From Strobilurus pachycystidiatus (Eukaryota > Basidiomycota > Agaricomycetes > Agaricales > Physalacriaceae): a stretch of 64,000 nt of DNA. The translations under genes and the position numbers were made by a program. Below, one piece after another: positions 1 to 10,583 of this stretch (positions within the stretch are counted from its first letter, which is position 1; every line of letters begins with the position of its first letter). Location: contig JAHLMK010000001.1 of the NCBI GenBank assembly GCA_019915135.1, forward strand, positions 248,001-312,000. The letters are read 5' to 3'. The notes beneath the pieces are model-generated. The model saw nothing but the letters and a program-made list of their open reading frames with translations, was not told where the DNA came from and did no database searches.

Positions 1-424
1 TGTAGCCGAGTGCTCTTTGAGTTCCACACATACGTGATGGAATCGTTCTAATTTCCGTGGCAGCTTCTTCATCTCCTTTCTGGAGAGTTTACCCCGTTAT
101 GCGGGTCCAAACTCACACTTCTGTGGGGGCTGGTTGCCTAGTGTTGTACTAAGGTACCGGTATGACCTTGGCGGACGCTCGTCGCTTTGCTATCAATTCC
201 TCACACCGGACCTTTGCAGCCAGAAGACAGTGTGGGGTGACAACGATACTATGTAGAAGCGCAATTCCGCGTGGATCCTGAATTTTTTGCTGATAGATAT
301 GCGGCAAGGACCCTACTCTCCCTCTCTAGGTTCACCTTGATGTGTCACTGCGCCTCGTCAGGGCCATCCAGGAGGACTCTTCCATCCTCATGTCTCATGA
401 CAGGTCGATTCTCTTGCATCTGCC
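1..424. other. Upstream region, no gene seen
   Basis: I see no convincing coding frame, repeat or RNA here. It is probably the 5' flank of the epimerase gene that starts at 425. Confidence 0.4.
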
Positions 425-1868
425 ATGACTCTCGATATTGTGCGTACATCTCTACTCAAGCAGGAGGGAACACTGATCAAACGTGGGCAGCTTCTCACCG
501 GTGCGACTGGATTTGTTGGTGGGACAACCCTTGCGACGCTTCTTGCCCGCGGAGGAGACGTGCAAATCACTTGCCTGGTGCGCGGCCAAGAGCGAGCTAA
601 GGCCATCGAGAAGCAGTTCCCGGCCGTGCGCACCGTCGTCGCAGACTTAGACGACGAGGAGATCGTCAAAGAGGCGGCGAGAAACGCAGATGGTGCGTGT
701 GTCATACCATCGGATTTGTTCAACAATATTCATCGATCATCAGTGGTCCTCCATACCGCAAATGCGGACCATCCAACGGGAGCGCAAGCCCTTGTTGACG
801 GACTTGAGGAGCGCTACAGGAAGACTGGTGTGAAACCGGTACTCATTCACAGCTCTGGCACTGGTGCTTTGACCGACGATGCCCGCGGCGAGTTCGCAAG
901 CGAGAAGATGTACGTGTCCTCGTGGTCCCCAGTCCTCATGATATTCAGCGAACTTCCAGATACGAGGATCTCGACTGTGCAGATATACGCTCGATCCCCG
1001 TCACCTATGTTCACCGAAGCACGGATACAGTCGTCGCCTCTGCAAGTGAGCGTGGCATTATTCGAGGCTATATCGTCATGCCCCCGTTAATCTGTACGTG
1101 CACATTGACAAGTCTATCGCTAACGGGTCGATGAATCATTTCGCAGATGGACGGGGGACAGGCCCTTTCAGCAGGACGTCTGTTCAGCTCCCCGCTCTCA
1201 TTCGTGGTGCTATCAAATACGGAAAGTCGCCTTATATCGGGAAAGGTGGGTCGAACTTTTCCCACCAGCGTACACCGCGTCAACTAAACGATGCGTGGTC
1301 AGGCCTTGGAATGTGGAACGGCGTCCATGTTCAAGACCTGGTAGATCTCTTCATGCTCATCATGGAGGATGCATTGAGCGACACGCCCAAAGCGCCAACT
1401 GGTGACGAGGGATACTACTTCTGCGGTGGGCCTTGTTGATCTACGGTCAATGCTCCCTGCTAAAGACTTGTAGCCACCGACACTTACCAATGGAAGGAGC
1501 TGGCCGCAGAGATTGGGCGGCAACTGCACGTTAAAGGCGTCATCGGGACTTCTGAGCCCTACTCAGTCACTGACCCGAAGGAGGAACTCGACATCTTTGG
1601 ACAGTGGTCCGGGTTTGCGTATGCCAGCAACTGTATGTCCTGCGTTTCGAATGGCAAATTTTCCTCGTGCTAATGTCATGCCATAGCGCGGTCCAAGACG
1701 GGTAAAGCACACCAGCTTGGTTGGAAGCCAAAGTATCACACGACTGGTCTTGTGGACTCCATCGATAAGGAGTATGAGGCAGTGATTGAGGAAGGCGACG
1801 ACCAGGCACCCAAAGTTCACTTCGACGAGATGTATGCTTTGGGCCTGGTCAACGGACAGGCGGAGTGA
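425..1868 (+). CDS. NAD(P)-binding epimerase / NmrA-type dehydrogenase
   Basis: Predicted cytosolic Rossmann-fold oxidoreductase of the NAD-dependent epimerase/dehydratase family; substrate unknown. After splicing the N-terminus reads MTLDILLTGATGFVGG, giving the GxxGxxG dinucleotide motif straight after the first strand. Later conserved blocks are LIHSSGTGAL, RSIPVTYVHRSTD and WNGVHVQDLVDLF. Supported exons are 425-439, 491-692, 744-909, 960-1093, 1147-1245, 1303-1425, 1474-1632 and 1687-1868; all seven introns have GT...AG ends and phases agree. ATG 425 was chosen because removing intron 440-490 places the start directly before the Rossmann motif. Two introns (440-490 and 693-743) are each 51 nt and stop-free, so an unspliced frame looks deceptively open. 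The protein appears complete at about 340 residues, normal for the family. Confidence 0.85.
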
Positions 1869-2268
1869 AGCTATGAGATTTGGCGATCTGGGCAATGATG
1901 GAACCGGCGCTCTCTAAGCGGCGGGCTGCGAATGAATCAGACTTTGACCCGGCATAAATGGTCGTGCTACACAAGTAGGAATTACGGATGTGTCAAGCAC
2001 GCGTCAGATCAAAAAAAGTTGTTGTTATCGAACTGGCCTCGCCATGGTTCGAACCAAAGGGCGAGAGCCGAATATCGCCGAACGAAACGTCCCTTGAGTC
2101 AGCCTTAAGTTGTTCTAGACTTCCATCACCGAGGGGTTCCTATGCTGGTCTCAGTCTGTCGAAGGAGGACACGTCTGAGCTCTATCAGACTGTGTTCCGG
2201 ATGGCCACCGGGGTCCCATAATCTTCCTGACAGCATACCTTCTGTTTCTGCGTCCGTATATTATCTTT

Positions 2269-3214
2269 TTGCTACATTGTATCTTTTCTCATGTGCGCGT
2301 TCGTAGGGGACCAGCGGTCATCAAGTCCTTAAACCTACCGCCAGCAAAAGTGATCCGCTTGGCACGCTCTTACCTGGAAGTGGAACTGTTTGGAAACGGG
2401 CTTTATCCTTCGCAGGAGAAAATCGATGCTCTAGCAACCGAACTGGGTGTGCCTAGACAAAAAGTGCACTTCTGGGTTCTGAATAGGTCAGTGTATTCCG
2501 TCCCTCTCCGAATTCCTCTCCCCTTGGTGATCTCTTGTCCTGTCTCTTTGTCTCTTCCGCTGTTGAATATCTATATCTTACATCACTCCAGACGGAAAGC
2601 CCTCCGAAAGACGGTCGGAGACGACGGGAAGACTCTGGGTCTTCAACGACATTTCACGACAAACCAAACAAAAGCTCTGCAGGAGTTCTTCAAGTTCAAC
2701 GTCTACCCCAATCGTACCCAGATGATGGATATATCTACCCATCTCGACGAACCATTCAACAAAGTGAAAGATTGGTTCGCTATGCAGTGAGCGCATTCCC
2801 ACCGTACTCGCAAACCTGTATTACTCAACGTGCCAGACGACGAATTCTCAAAGGTGCACGGAAGGGGACCGTGACTCGACCTTTGGTCTCATTCCAGATA
2901 AAGGACGGACGACCAAGAACGCAAAACTCGCGAACGGTGCTAGAAACCTGCTTCGCTTCTGAACCGTATCCGAGTCATGAAATTATTGCCAGAATATGTC
3001 AAGAACTGGCCTCGGAGGTGGGATGGACCGCTGAAAGTGTCAAAAGCTGGTTTACGTTGAGGTGGGCATTGCAATTTCAAAGTCAATCAGTTGTGACATG
3101 ATGTGCAACGTGCATAGGAGATTCAGAGAGAGGCGATCGCCTGTGAGGCCGTGCTCGGAGGTTATGACCCGGCTGTTGGAACGTCCTGTAGGAAGGTACC
3201 GATTTTGTCAGTAA
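2269..3214 (+). CDS. Protein with three divergent homeodomains
   Basis: Probable nuclear DNA-binding protein. After splicing (exon to 2486, 2592-2786, 2837-3061, 3118-3214) three homeodomain-like units follow each other. Each has helix 1/2 spacing and a recognition-helix ending: VHFWVLNRRKALRK, VKDWFAMQRRILKG and VKSWFTLRRFRERR, all variants of the WFxNRR signature. The introns fall just inside or at each recognition helix, suggesting duplication of an exon-domain unit. The start is uncertain. ATG 2269 is in frame, but an intron may end at about 2307 and join an upstream exon in 1988-2211 (another open frame). Basidiomycete mating-type HD1/HD2 proteins usually carry one homeodomain and I see no partner gene, so I do not call this a mating locus. 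Confidence 0.7.
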
Positions 3215-4939
3215 TTGAGGGTCATTGTGGCGGTCCTTGTTGTACTACCGATCCATATCAGCCTTTAATCATATCATACCCGAAGCTTCTAATGCATTAC
3301 AGTATGACTGAGTGACAAGTATGACTGAGTGACACGGACGTTAATTCATACTGCATAGATAGATAGATATATTTTTACGTGCATCTAGCCCTTAAAGAAC
3401 ACAGCACGGTCCGTACTACAATGTACAATACATGCTACGGTACCGAACCCTCTCGCCACCTAATTGATTCAGATCAGCCCCCGTAAGGTACGTCCTCACA
3501 ATATCAGTAACGGTGGGTGAAAGTGAAACTCCTAAATTACAATGAAAGAGGTGCGAGCCGTTATCGAACACGGGTGCATCAAAACCCTACTTGCTAAAAC
3601 CTCTCCAATTTGCTGTACATGAGAAAACCTCATTATTGAGGACAAAAATCAGGACCGACAACGAAGAGGGTAAAAAGCCACGGCAGGGAAAGCTACCGGG
3701 ACGCGACGCATGGCATGCAATAACGAAATAATCATTACACGGCCACTCAGAGCGCGCTCAACGGCGCCACACCAGAAGTTTACCGTCCCCTTGTGGGAGG
3801 ACTGCAGAGCTGAGCTCAATGCAATGGCAGAGCCAAGCTCAATGCCCAATAAGATTGCAGAGCCAAGCTCAATGCCTGAAACAGGGTGCAGAGCCTAGCT
3901 CAATGCACCGAAATCCCGCCAACGACATCCGACGACATCCAACGACATCCAGCGCAATCCACGCATAAAAATTTACCGTCGCCAGCGCAAAGCATGGGTG
4001 GACTGCAGAGCGTAGCTCAATGCATTAAATTGCAGCCTGCCGTAATACTAAGCCCGGGCCATACGGAGCAGCGTGCATATCAAAACCTCCCAGCATCGAC
4101 TGCCAGATCGACGCTGCACCTGCTCATTGCTTTCTTGTCCTGTTTGCCAGCAGCAGCCATCCGGCCCACCAGTCCAACCCATTCTTCCATCTGGCAATTT
4201 TGTTGCCGAAGATTCCGCACCCTCAATCATCCGCTCATGTACGCTGTCGCTTTTCCGCGCCATTGGCAGGTGAGATCATCCGAATGTGCGCCAATGCCGA
4301 CATCTTGAAGAGGCATACACGGCCAGTGACTATGTTGCCTGATTCGCACAGATCAACCTACCAAAGACGACATTTCTCTCTATTTGTCAGATGTCGAGGA
4401 AGCATGCCACTATGCGTAGCTTTGGTGCACTCACGCTCGGACGCTCCTTCCGGTCACGTCTTTGGAAGAACAGGGCGCCAAAGATTGGAGTCAACGAGGA
4501 CGGCTTCACGAGGCTTCTCTAAGAAACACTGAATGGGGAGGATAAAAGAACCGGGCGGCGGCAGGTCCATGATCTGTACACAGCATCGAAGGGCCTGCCG
4601 AATCTGTTGATCCTTGTGTCCAGAAACGTTGTCGAAACGTCGCCGATTTTTTATGAGAACGCACTCGGCCTCCCGTAGAGGAATCTCGGTCTTCGCCGTA
4701 TGATTCATGGCTGATGTGGCCGCCAACAGGGAACGTTTCATCGAGTGCCGATCTGGCAGTCTGCAGTCACAGGATTTGCCTGGACGTAGTCAATGCGATA
4801 CTGCATGCATTCAGCTCATGGCAAATGCAAACGCGTCGTAGAGCCGGCAGCGCTTGCTTCGATGCACGTCATTCCGCTCGGAATGGGGGGAAGAAGTTTC
4901 TTGGAGGAAGGACAATGAATTCATTGATGGTATAGAACC
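3215..4939. other. Long stretch without a supported gene
   Basis: No frame spliced convincingly. It contains two tandem copies of gtatgactgagtgaca (about 3302-3334), a short tagatagata run near 3355, and the interspersed repeats described at 3795-4030. A small frame at 4390-4520 (starting MSRKHATMRSFG) is basic but unrecognised and unsupported by neighbours. Confidence 0.4.
3795..4030 (+). repeat. Interspersed short repeat, gcagagc-nn-agctcaatgc
   Basis: Five imperfect copies of a unit of about 18-20 nt with core gcagagcnnagctcaatgc occur in about 230 bp (near 3800, 3828, 3855, 3888 and 4003). Between the last two sits a run of cgacatcc units (3922-3960). The spacing is irregular, so this is not a clean tandem array. 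Confidence 0.6.
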
Positions 4940-5654
4940 TTACTTTGAGACGACAAAACCCTTGCCTTTGTATCCTTCGGAAGTGATACCTGCGTGCGGC
5001 ATTAAGCGCCATGCCTTGATAAGCGAATCAGGTGAAATAACATACCGGTAATTGGGTTCATCTTCTGCTCTATCGCACGCTCGTTCATGGCCACCTCCCA
5101 TTCCTTGGTTCTGGTTTTTGGCGCGTCGGGTGCTACAGGGCTTCAGCAAAAGGGCCTTGGAAAAAGACAGCATCTCACCCATCATCCGGAAGGAAACCTG
5201 CATGGTAACAGCAACAGCGAGAGCGGCGACGACACCGCCGAAGATCTAAGCACACGGTTTGTGTGCGAAAGGAAGAGAGCCAAAGAGGAAGACACGCCTT
5301 GATACCATCACCGGGCTTAGAAACTGGAGTACGCGAACCGTGGGGACCATAGGCGACCCAGTGGGCTAGGCAGGACAATCGAGTCAGGCGGACTCAGACG
5401 GCGTACATGGAGTACGCACCCGCCCGCTTCGCATCTGCACTCATGAGCTTCCAGTCACCGGCGCTCTTCTTCGCGATTTCAGCACGTGCAAACTCTTTCT
5501 CTTCGAACGACATCTTCTCCCAGTACAACTCAACCTGGGAAAGCGGAATGCGGGAGGCATCGACGGGTTCGGTGATTGGGATCTCCGAGGCAGAGAGGGT
5601 AGTAGCCCATCTCCTAGACGCGCAGCGGCGGGCAGAAACGCGGGCGGCTTGCAT
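4940..5654 (-). CDS. COX5: Cytochrome c oxidase subunit V (COX IV family)
   Basis: Nuclear-encoded subunit of mitochondrial complex IV in the inner membrane. Exons on the minus strand are 5654-5420, 5365-5298, 5245-5179, 5132-5046 and 4989-4940. The first 20 residues (MQAARVSARRCASRRW) are Arg-rich without acidic residues, as expected for a mitochondrial presequence. Then come ELYWEKMSFEEKEFARAEI, AHWVAYGPHGSRTP, one hydrophobic segment (GGVVAALAVAV), APKTRTKEWEVAMNER and the diagnostic C-terminus NPITGITSEGYKGKGFVVSK. Length is about 165 residues, normal for the family. Intron 5246-5297 fits only if its donor is GC (AAG|GCGTGT). A plus-strand ORF over this gene that resembles an NmrA start is antisense shadow. 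Confidence 0.9.
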
Positions 5655-6386
5655 GTCAGTCTCGTGTGCAGTCGACCGGCAGCGAGGATGGTGGTGAGAA
5701 TGAGAATCAAAAGGATACCTCACCCCCATTGATATGATATGTGTCGCTCCAGCCACGGGATCTGTGCGCCCAGATCCAATGATAGGATGTGTTTTGAGTG
5801 GCTAGAACGCGTCCAGAAGTGTTGGCGGTCAGGGTCGGCCTGGCATAATGAAAGAAGCTCTGCAGCGGCCGGGAGTGGAGAAGAAGTCGGGACTGTTGTG
5901 TACTGATGTGGATCCCGCTATATATGCAGAATCGCCGAGTAACTGCAGCAAGACTTTGTGTAAGGTGATCGAGGTCGAAAACAAAGGAAGATTGGCCGGC
6001 CCGCTCACACGATCTATCCGATCATGTCGCCTAACTGACCCTTGACCTACGGCTCCAGAGTAGAATAAGTCGCGTTGTGGCAAGCAATACTGTGTGTTAT
6101 TCTGTAGAGCTTTCGTACCATTGCTTCAAGCATCGAAAAAGCCCTTGGGCCCGCGATCCCGACGATGCAGAAGCCCTCCACTGCTCCAGAACTTCAGAAG
6201 TACTAGGATATCCCGAAGGCTAAAGCTCTTTGCACCCAGCTTGCCTTCAATAGTGTCTTACCCGAATGCAGATACGCAAGCATATTTGTATCACGCCGTG
6301 TAATTACCAGGAAGCCGCGAATACAAGCTGGATGGCGAAGGTACAAATACAAGACTATGTACGTCAATCGTTCGGACGCGTATTGA
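5655..6386. other. Intergenic, COX5 promoter side
   Basis: No coding frame is supported. The region holds the 5' flank of the minus-strand oxidase gene and the 3' flank of the DUF7918 gene; no repeat stands out. Confidence 0.4.
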
Positions 6387-7380
6387 TCAATTATGGGACA
6401 AACGCTGCATATGAGATGTATTATTGAGCAGCGAATGGAGTTCGTAGCTGAAAGAGCATACGCGTGCGTGTTCCTCTTGTTTTATTTGATGCGGACCGAC
6501 TGTGTTTGATCGCGCCGACTTCGGGGCAATACCGTCTGCGATTAGAAGCTCTGGAGGCAGTTGAGCGACTATATTGACCGTGACAAAGAAGCGTACCAAG
6601 TGGCCTATATCGGAAGGTGAATCTGACAAGCGGTTCGTTGTCTATTCGATGCCCGTTCACCATGTCCATGCGGGGTGCACGAGACGCGTACTCCTCGCTG
6701 AGTCTACTTCGAGATGAGAGCAACGGACATTCGAGATGAGTATAGCGCACTTGACGTGATGATCACCGCCGCGCTTGGATCGCTCATGTAGGACCTGAGG
6801 ACCCAAGTCTTGAGAAGGTGCGTCGAAGTCGCGTGAGAGCGGGTGCTGGCTGCTGACATCCGCTACGGAAATCCTCCAGAGAGCCAATTCAATGACACCC
6901 GCCTTACACTGCGAGTCGAGGGTATACAAGTAGTCGTCCGAGTCTGCGAACGGCATTTGAGAATTAAACGGACGCGAATCTGATACGAATATACCTGAAA
7001 CTTGAATCCTAGAGAACACAAAATCTCGCCGCGTTGAGCTTGAGGTCCGTGTGTGTGATATCGTTAGCGCGTCGGGAGCGTGTGGGGAGACGTCGCGTCC
7101 AAGCATGACATGCGTGTTACAGACAACTCCATCGATGGTGACAACGCCCTCGAGAGATATATCCCTCCGTGCGTTGTACCAGTTGACGCAAAATTTCTGT
7201 GTCGTGACGGGCCTCAGTCTTGAATTAGACACTAACGAAGCGAGACGCACGCACCTTGTTCTCCTCTGAGGCCACCCATCCAGTAATCGAGCGCCCGGCC
7301 CTATCGAGCTGAATATCGTACGTCGGCCTAGTGCTACCATCGAACACGATCCAAGCAGAAAGAGATCCTAGTCGAAGCAT
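6387..7380 (-). CDS. DUF7918 domain protein
   Basis: Member of an Agaricomycete-expanded family of unknown function. Exons on the minus strand are 7380-7255, 7196-6995, 6943-6751, 6706-6597 and 6550-6387, all GT-AG with matching phases. Family hallmarks are the N-terminal MLRLGSLSAWIVFDG and YDIQLD, then FCVNWYNARRD and VVTIDGVV, then VIELALWRI and VLHERSKRGGDHHV, ending in the FTFRYRPLELLIADGIAP block. No signal peptide or membrane segment is visible. ATG 7380 matches the family start; an in-frame ATG at 7416 would add 12 residues. The frame is intact throughout. Confidence 0.8.
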
Positions 7381-7525
7381 GAGAGAAGTATGAGCCGCAA
7401 ACCACCTACGGTTCATGCTATATAGCTTCCAGGAGGACCCAAGACCCTTTGTCGTGGGATAAAGGCGGCCTCGCCACCTCGCCCTCTGTCATAGACTCCA
7501 GGCACGTGTAGCTGATATGGGAAAG

Positions 7526-8290
7526 TTAGAACCACGAGGCAAGGACATGGACTTTGCGGAGCCACGGTGTGATATCGAGCGAGGGTGTTTTCGTCACCGG
7601 GTGATCAGTCGCGGAAATTAGAGGTTGGAGGTGATCCCTCCGGTGTTCGCCAGCCCAGAGATGGAAGCGATCCTCGAAACTTGCATCCAGTGGCATCGAT
7701 TTCCAGACCGTCAGTGCATCATGATGCCAACTGTGAGAGGTACCTGAGAGGTAGTTGCACGCGCTATGTCCGATTGACTCTCGATAGAAATCGATAGTTT
7801 GCCCAGCCATCCGGAAGCAGCGTGGTCCAGCTCTGCAATGTCCTTGAGCGTCCTTTTCACACTGAACAAAGCAGAGAGAATGCGACAAGATCGAATCCTG
7901 ATATGAGTCAGGGACATCGCAGAGATTAAACAGCGCTCGTGCTCGTCGTTGCTTTGTTCTGGTCAATCAAAGTATGTCCATGGGCACAGACACGCGGAGA
8001 TACTATTTGAAAGCGCGATCTGTGGACGTGCAGTCAGCACATATTCAAATTCGCGAGGAACAGTGACCGTAGTCGTCGGTGGAGGTGCAAAGAGTTGTTG
8101 AACGTCGACGGAGGCAAGTATATTTGACCGGGAGCGGCCGAGCGCACCTTGTGTATACACTCGGTAGATCCCGCTTGGAGTGTTCGATGCATGAGTGTTC
8201 AGATGTGTTGGGCGAATCCTGCTCTGGCTCGTCGTTTCGTAACCCCCTAACCCTACGAACACCCCGAGGCCCCGGAACAAGCACCATACT
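7526..8290 (-). CDS. Unrecognised multi-exon gene or remnant
   Basis: Several minus-strand stretches have coding-like composition. They include VPREFEYVLTARPQIALSN (about 8060-7990), an alternative-frame stretch with RTLKDIAELDHAASGWLGKL (about 7860-7790), and a C-terminal stretch with MPLDASFEDRFHLWAGEH (7700-7640) ending LASWF at 7526. They lie in different frames, so introns near 7970-7940 and 7870-7720 would be needed, and I could not fix the splice sites. I do not recognise the family. It may be a decayed gene. Confidence 0.3.
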
Positions 8291-8873
8291 CAAGTAGAAG
8301 GGAATTACGCGTATGGTCGGAGGCTGAGGAGGTCACAAAGGCCTGGGTAGATTAATGAACAGTCTACTGTAGTACCAGTGCTGCTAATGCGATTGATGAT
8401 CGTCACAAGGCAAACACCGTGCGCGGTACCGCATTTCTTACATAATGCGAGTAGAGCCTGGACAGATCGGAGCTGACTCATCCCCTTCCCACGGTCCAAT
8501 CTTTTTCGCTTTCCACCAACACAACGACAGGACAGAGGTGCGTCTTTTTGGTCTAGTCTCGTCGGTTTCTTTCGGGGAAGGGCGGCGGCGATGGTGGCGG
8601 CGTTGATCCAGTGCCGCCGTGGCAGATGGTGCGATTGGGCTAGTTGACGCATGGAACATGGCACGAGGCGCATGCAAGGCGCCTAATTTTCATTGGCGGA
8701 CGCTACATGGCCCGTTGGATTGAATCGTTATTGGCGCCGCTGCTGTTGCGTGTCATGCTCTGCCCGCCTTCCGTCCCGTCGCGCCCTCTCCCAACTCGCT
8801 CTCGTTGCCCACCAACCGTGCTGACGCCTTTCCAGATCCCATCTCACCCAAAACTCAAAGAAGAAAAGAAAAG

Positions 8874-9815
8874 ATGTCGTCAGGCGCAAGAGGATGTTTC
8901 AACTGTGGAGGATGTGCGTGTTGATGTTCCCCGTCGCTGTTCCATCCGTCCCTTCCCCCTCCATCCTCTCCGTCCTCCATCCATCCTACGGCTCTACCCT
9001 ATACCCGTACATACAACTGTTTGGGGGGTGTACCTGACTGACGATGCCTTTTCCCTTTCCTCTCTATATGCCACGCAATAAATGTGATTGATGTATGCTC
9101 GTGTCGTGCACTCACTCTTTGCTTCGCCTGCTCTCTGTCATCCTGTCGATCCCTCCACATCCACATCCACATCCATCGCCGCGTCGTACTGATCTCATTG
9201 CGCTTGCACAGTCGGCCACCAAGCAGCGTCGTGCCCCAAGGCCGGCACGCCCACGTGCTACAACTGCGGTCTGGAGGGTCACGTTAGCCGCGACTGCACT
9301 GGCGAGACCAAGGCAAAGAGCTGCTACAAGTGCGGCTTGGAGGGCCATATCGTGAGTTCCCCACCTCTCTCTCTATTTCCTCTCTGTTTACCCATCTTTC
9401 AGTCCCGCGACTGCCCCTCAGCCACCTCGTCGCCCTCGGGCGGAGGAAGCGGCCAAGAATGCTACCGCTGCGGCAAAGTCGGCCACATCGCCCGCGCGTG
9501 CCCCGAGTCCGGTGCTGCCGGAGGAGGCAACTACTCGAGCTTCGGCGGAGGACAGGCCGGAGGCTTCGGCGGAGGAAAGACCTGCTACACGTGTGGCGGC
9601 GTAGGCCACATGTCGCGCGACTGCGTCCAGGGCAGCAAGTGCTACAACTGCAACGGCGTCGGCCACATCTCTCGCGAGTGCCCCCAACCCCAGAAGAGGG
9701 CGTGCTATACTTGTGGTAGTGAGGGGTGCGTGCTTCATTTCCATTTCCTCCATTGCCATGCTAACCCCATCCTAGACACATCTCCCGCGACTGTCCCGGA
9801 GTCGAAGCTGCCTAG
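8874..9815 (+). CDS. GIS2: CCHC zinc-knuckle protein, GIS2/CNBP type
   Basis: Small RNA/single-stranded-DNA-binding protein; yeast Gis2 and animal CNBP act in translational control. Exons 8874-8913, 9212-9351, 9403-9725 and 9776-9815 join into a protein of about 180 residues with seven Cx2Cx4Hx4C knuckles: CFNCGGFGHQAASC, CYNCGLEGHVSRDC, CYKCGLEGHISRDC, CYRCGKVGHIARAC, CYTCGGVGHMSRDC, CYNCNGVGHISREC and CYTCGSEGHISRDC. A Gly-rich linker separates knuckles four and five. Introns cut knuckles one, three and seven. The first intron is unusually long for this window (298 nt), common for an intron near the start of a highly expressed gene. The protein is complete, ending GVEAA. Confidence 0.92.
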
Positions 9816-10142
9816 TCCCAGGAAGAGAGAATAGTTCTTGTTGTAACCCTTGTACGATTACTGCTCGAGTGCTCCGTATTCAATGTGAAAAGAAAGTCTT
9901 TTGTCGCCATTCGTTGCTGCCGTTCAAGTTGGCGAAAGAGTGATCTGAGTCGTACTTTAACGTCTTTTCGGAACGAGAACACGCGCGGTCCTCTGTTCTT
10001 CAGCGAGAACCCAAGCGATTATCGCCACCATCACACCCATTCGCAACTGCTTGCTACCGTCGATCTGTTCATTCACGTCGAAGATCTTCGTGGCCATCTC
10101 TTATGAAGCCTCGGTAAGTAATTCACTCTATGATCATTCATA
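9816..10142. other. 3' flank of the zinc-knuckle gene
   Basis: No gene is seen. The sequence runs from the zinc-knuckle stop to the start of the foldback structure at 10143. Confidence 0.35.
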
Positions 10143-10429
10143 CTTGTTCCTCGGCTATACCTGATGGCGAAGCACATATGTCGTTCAGCAGCGCGGAATA
10201 TTGCTAATAGGCATCCCGGGCCCAGAAAGCGGATGGGCAAGATATATCACTCGACGCGGGAAGTCCCGTACAGTCCATTTCGTCGGGATCGTGGTTTGCC
10301 CCTCGTCAAGAGCGAGCCACGCCTTACGCCGTAAGTTTTCACAGCCTCTCTTGACTCAAGCTGAACTTTCAATCAGGTTTCTAAGTACCGACATATGTGC
10401 TTCGCCATCAGGTATAGCCGAGGAACAAG
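10143..10429. mobile_element. Foldback with 41-bp inverted repeats carrying a captured exon
   Basis: Positions 10143-10183 and 10389-10429 are perfect inverted repeats of 41 bp. Between them lies a 200-bp segment (10183-10382) that is an exact reverse-complement copy of 10669-10868. That source is exon 3 of the neighbouring minus-strand gene plus parts of its flanking introns. The copy therefore came from genomic DNA, not from spliced RNA. No clear target-site duplication is visible, so calling it mobile is an inference. Confidence 0.55.
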
Positions 10430-10583
10430 AGGTCCTCAAATGGATTGATAACAAGTAGGTTTCATGATATTTCTCAATAGACTGTACAACGTATGTGAAC
10501 GGTGGAGACGATATATATGTATGTCCGTCCAAAAAAATGTTTAAAATCGAACCCTCCCGCGACAGTAGCATCCTAACGCTATC

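Noticed and set aside
2269..3214. A mating-type (HD1/HD2) locus
   Set aside because: Single gene with three domains, no divergent partner and none of the usual mating-locus neighbours in view.
5087..5302. Plus-strand ORF starting MATSHSLVLVFGASGATG, like an NmrA dinucleotide fold
   Set aside because: It is antisense to COX5 exons and introns; the COX5 model is supported by family blocks and splice phases, and the ORF loses similarity after the motif.
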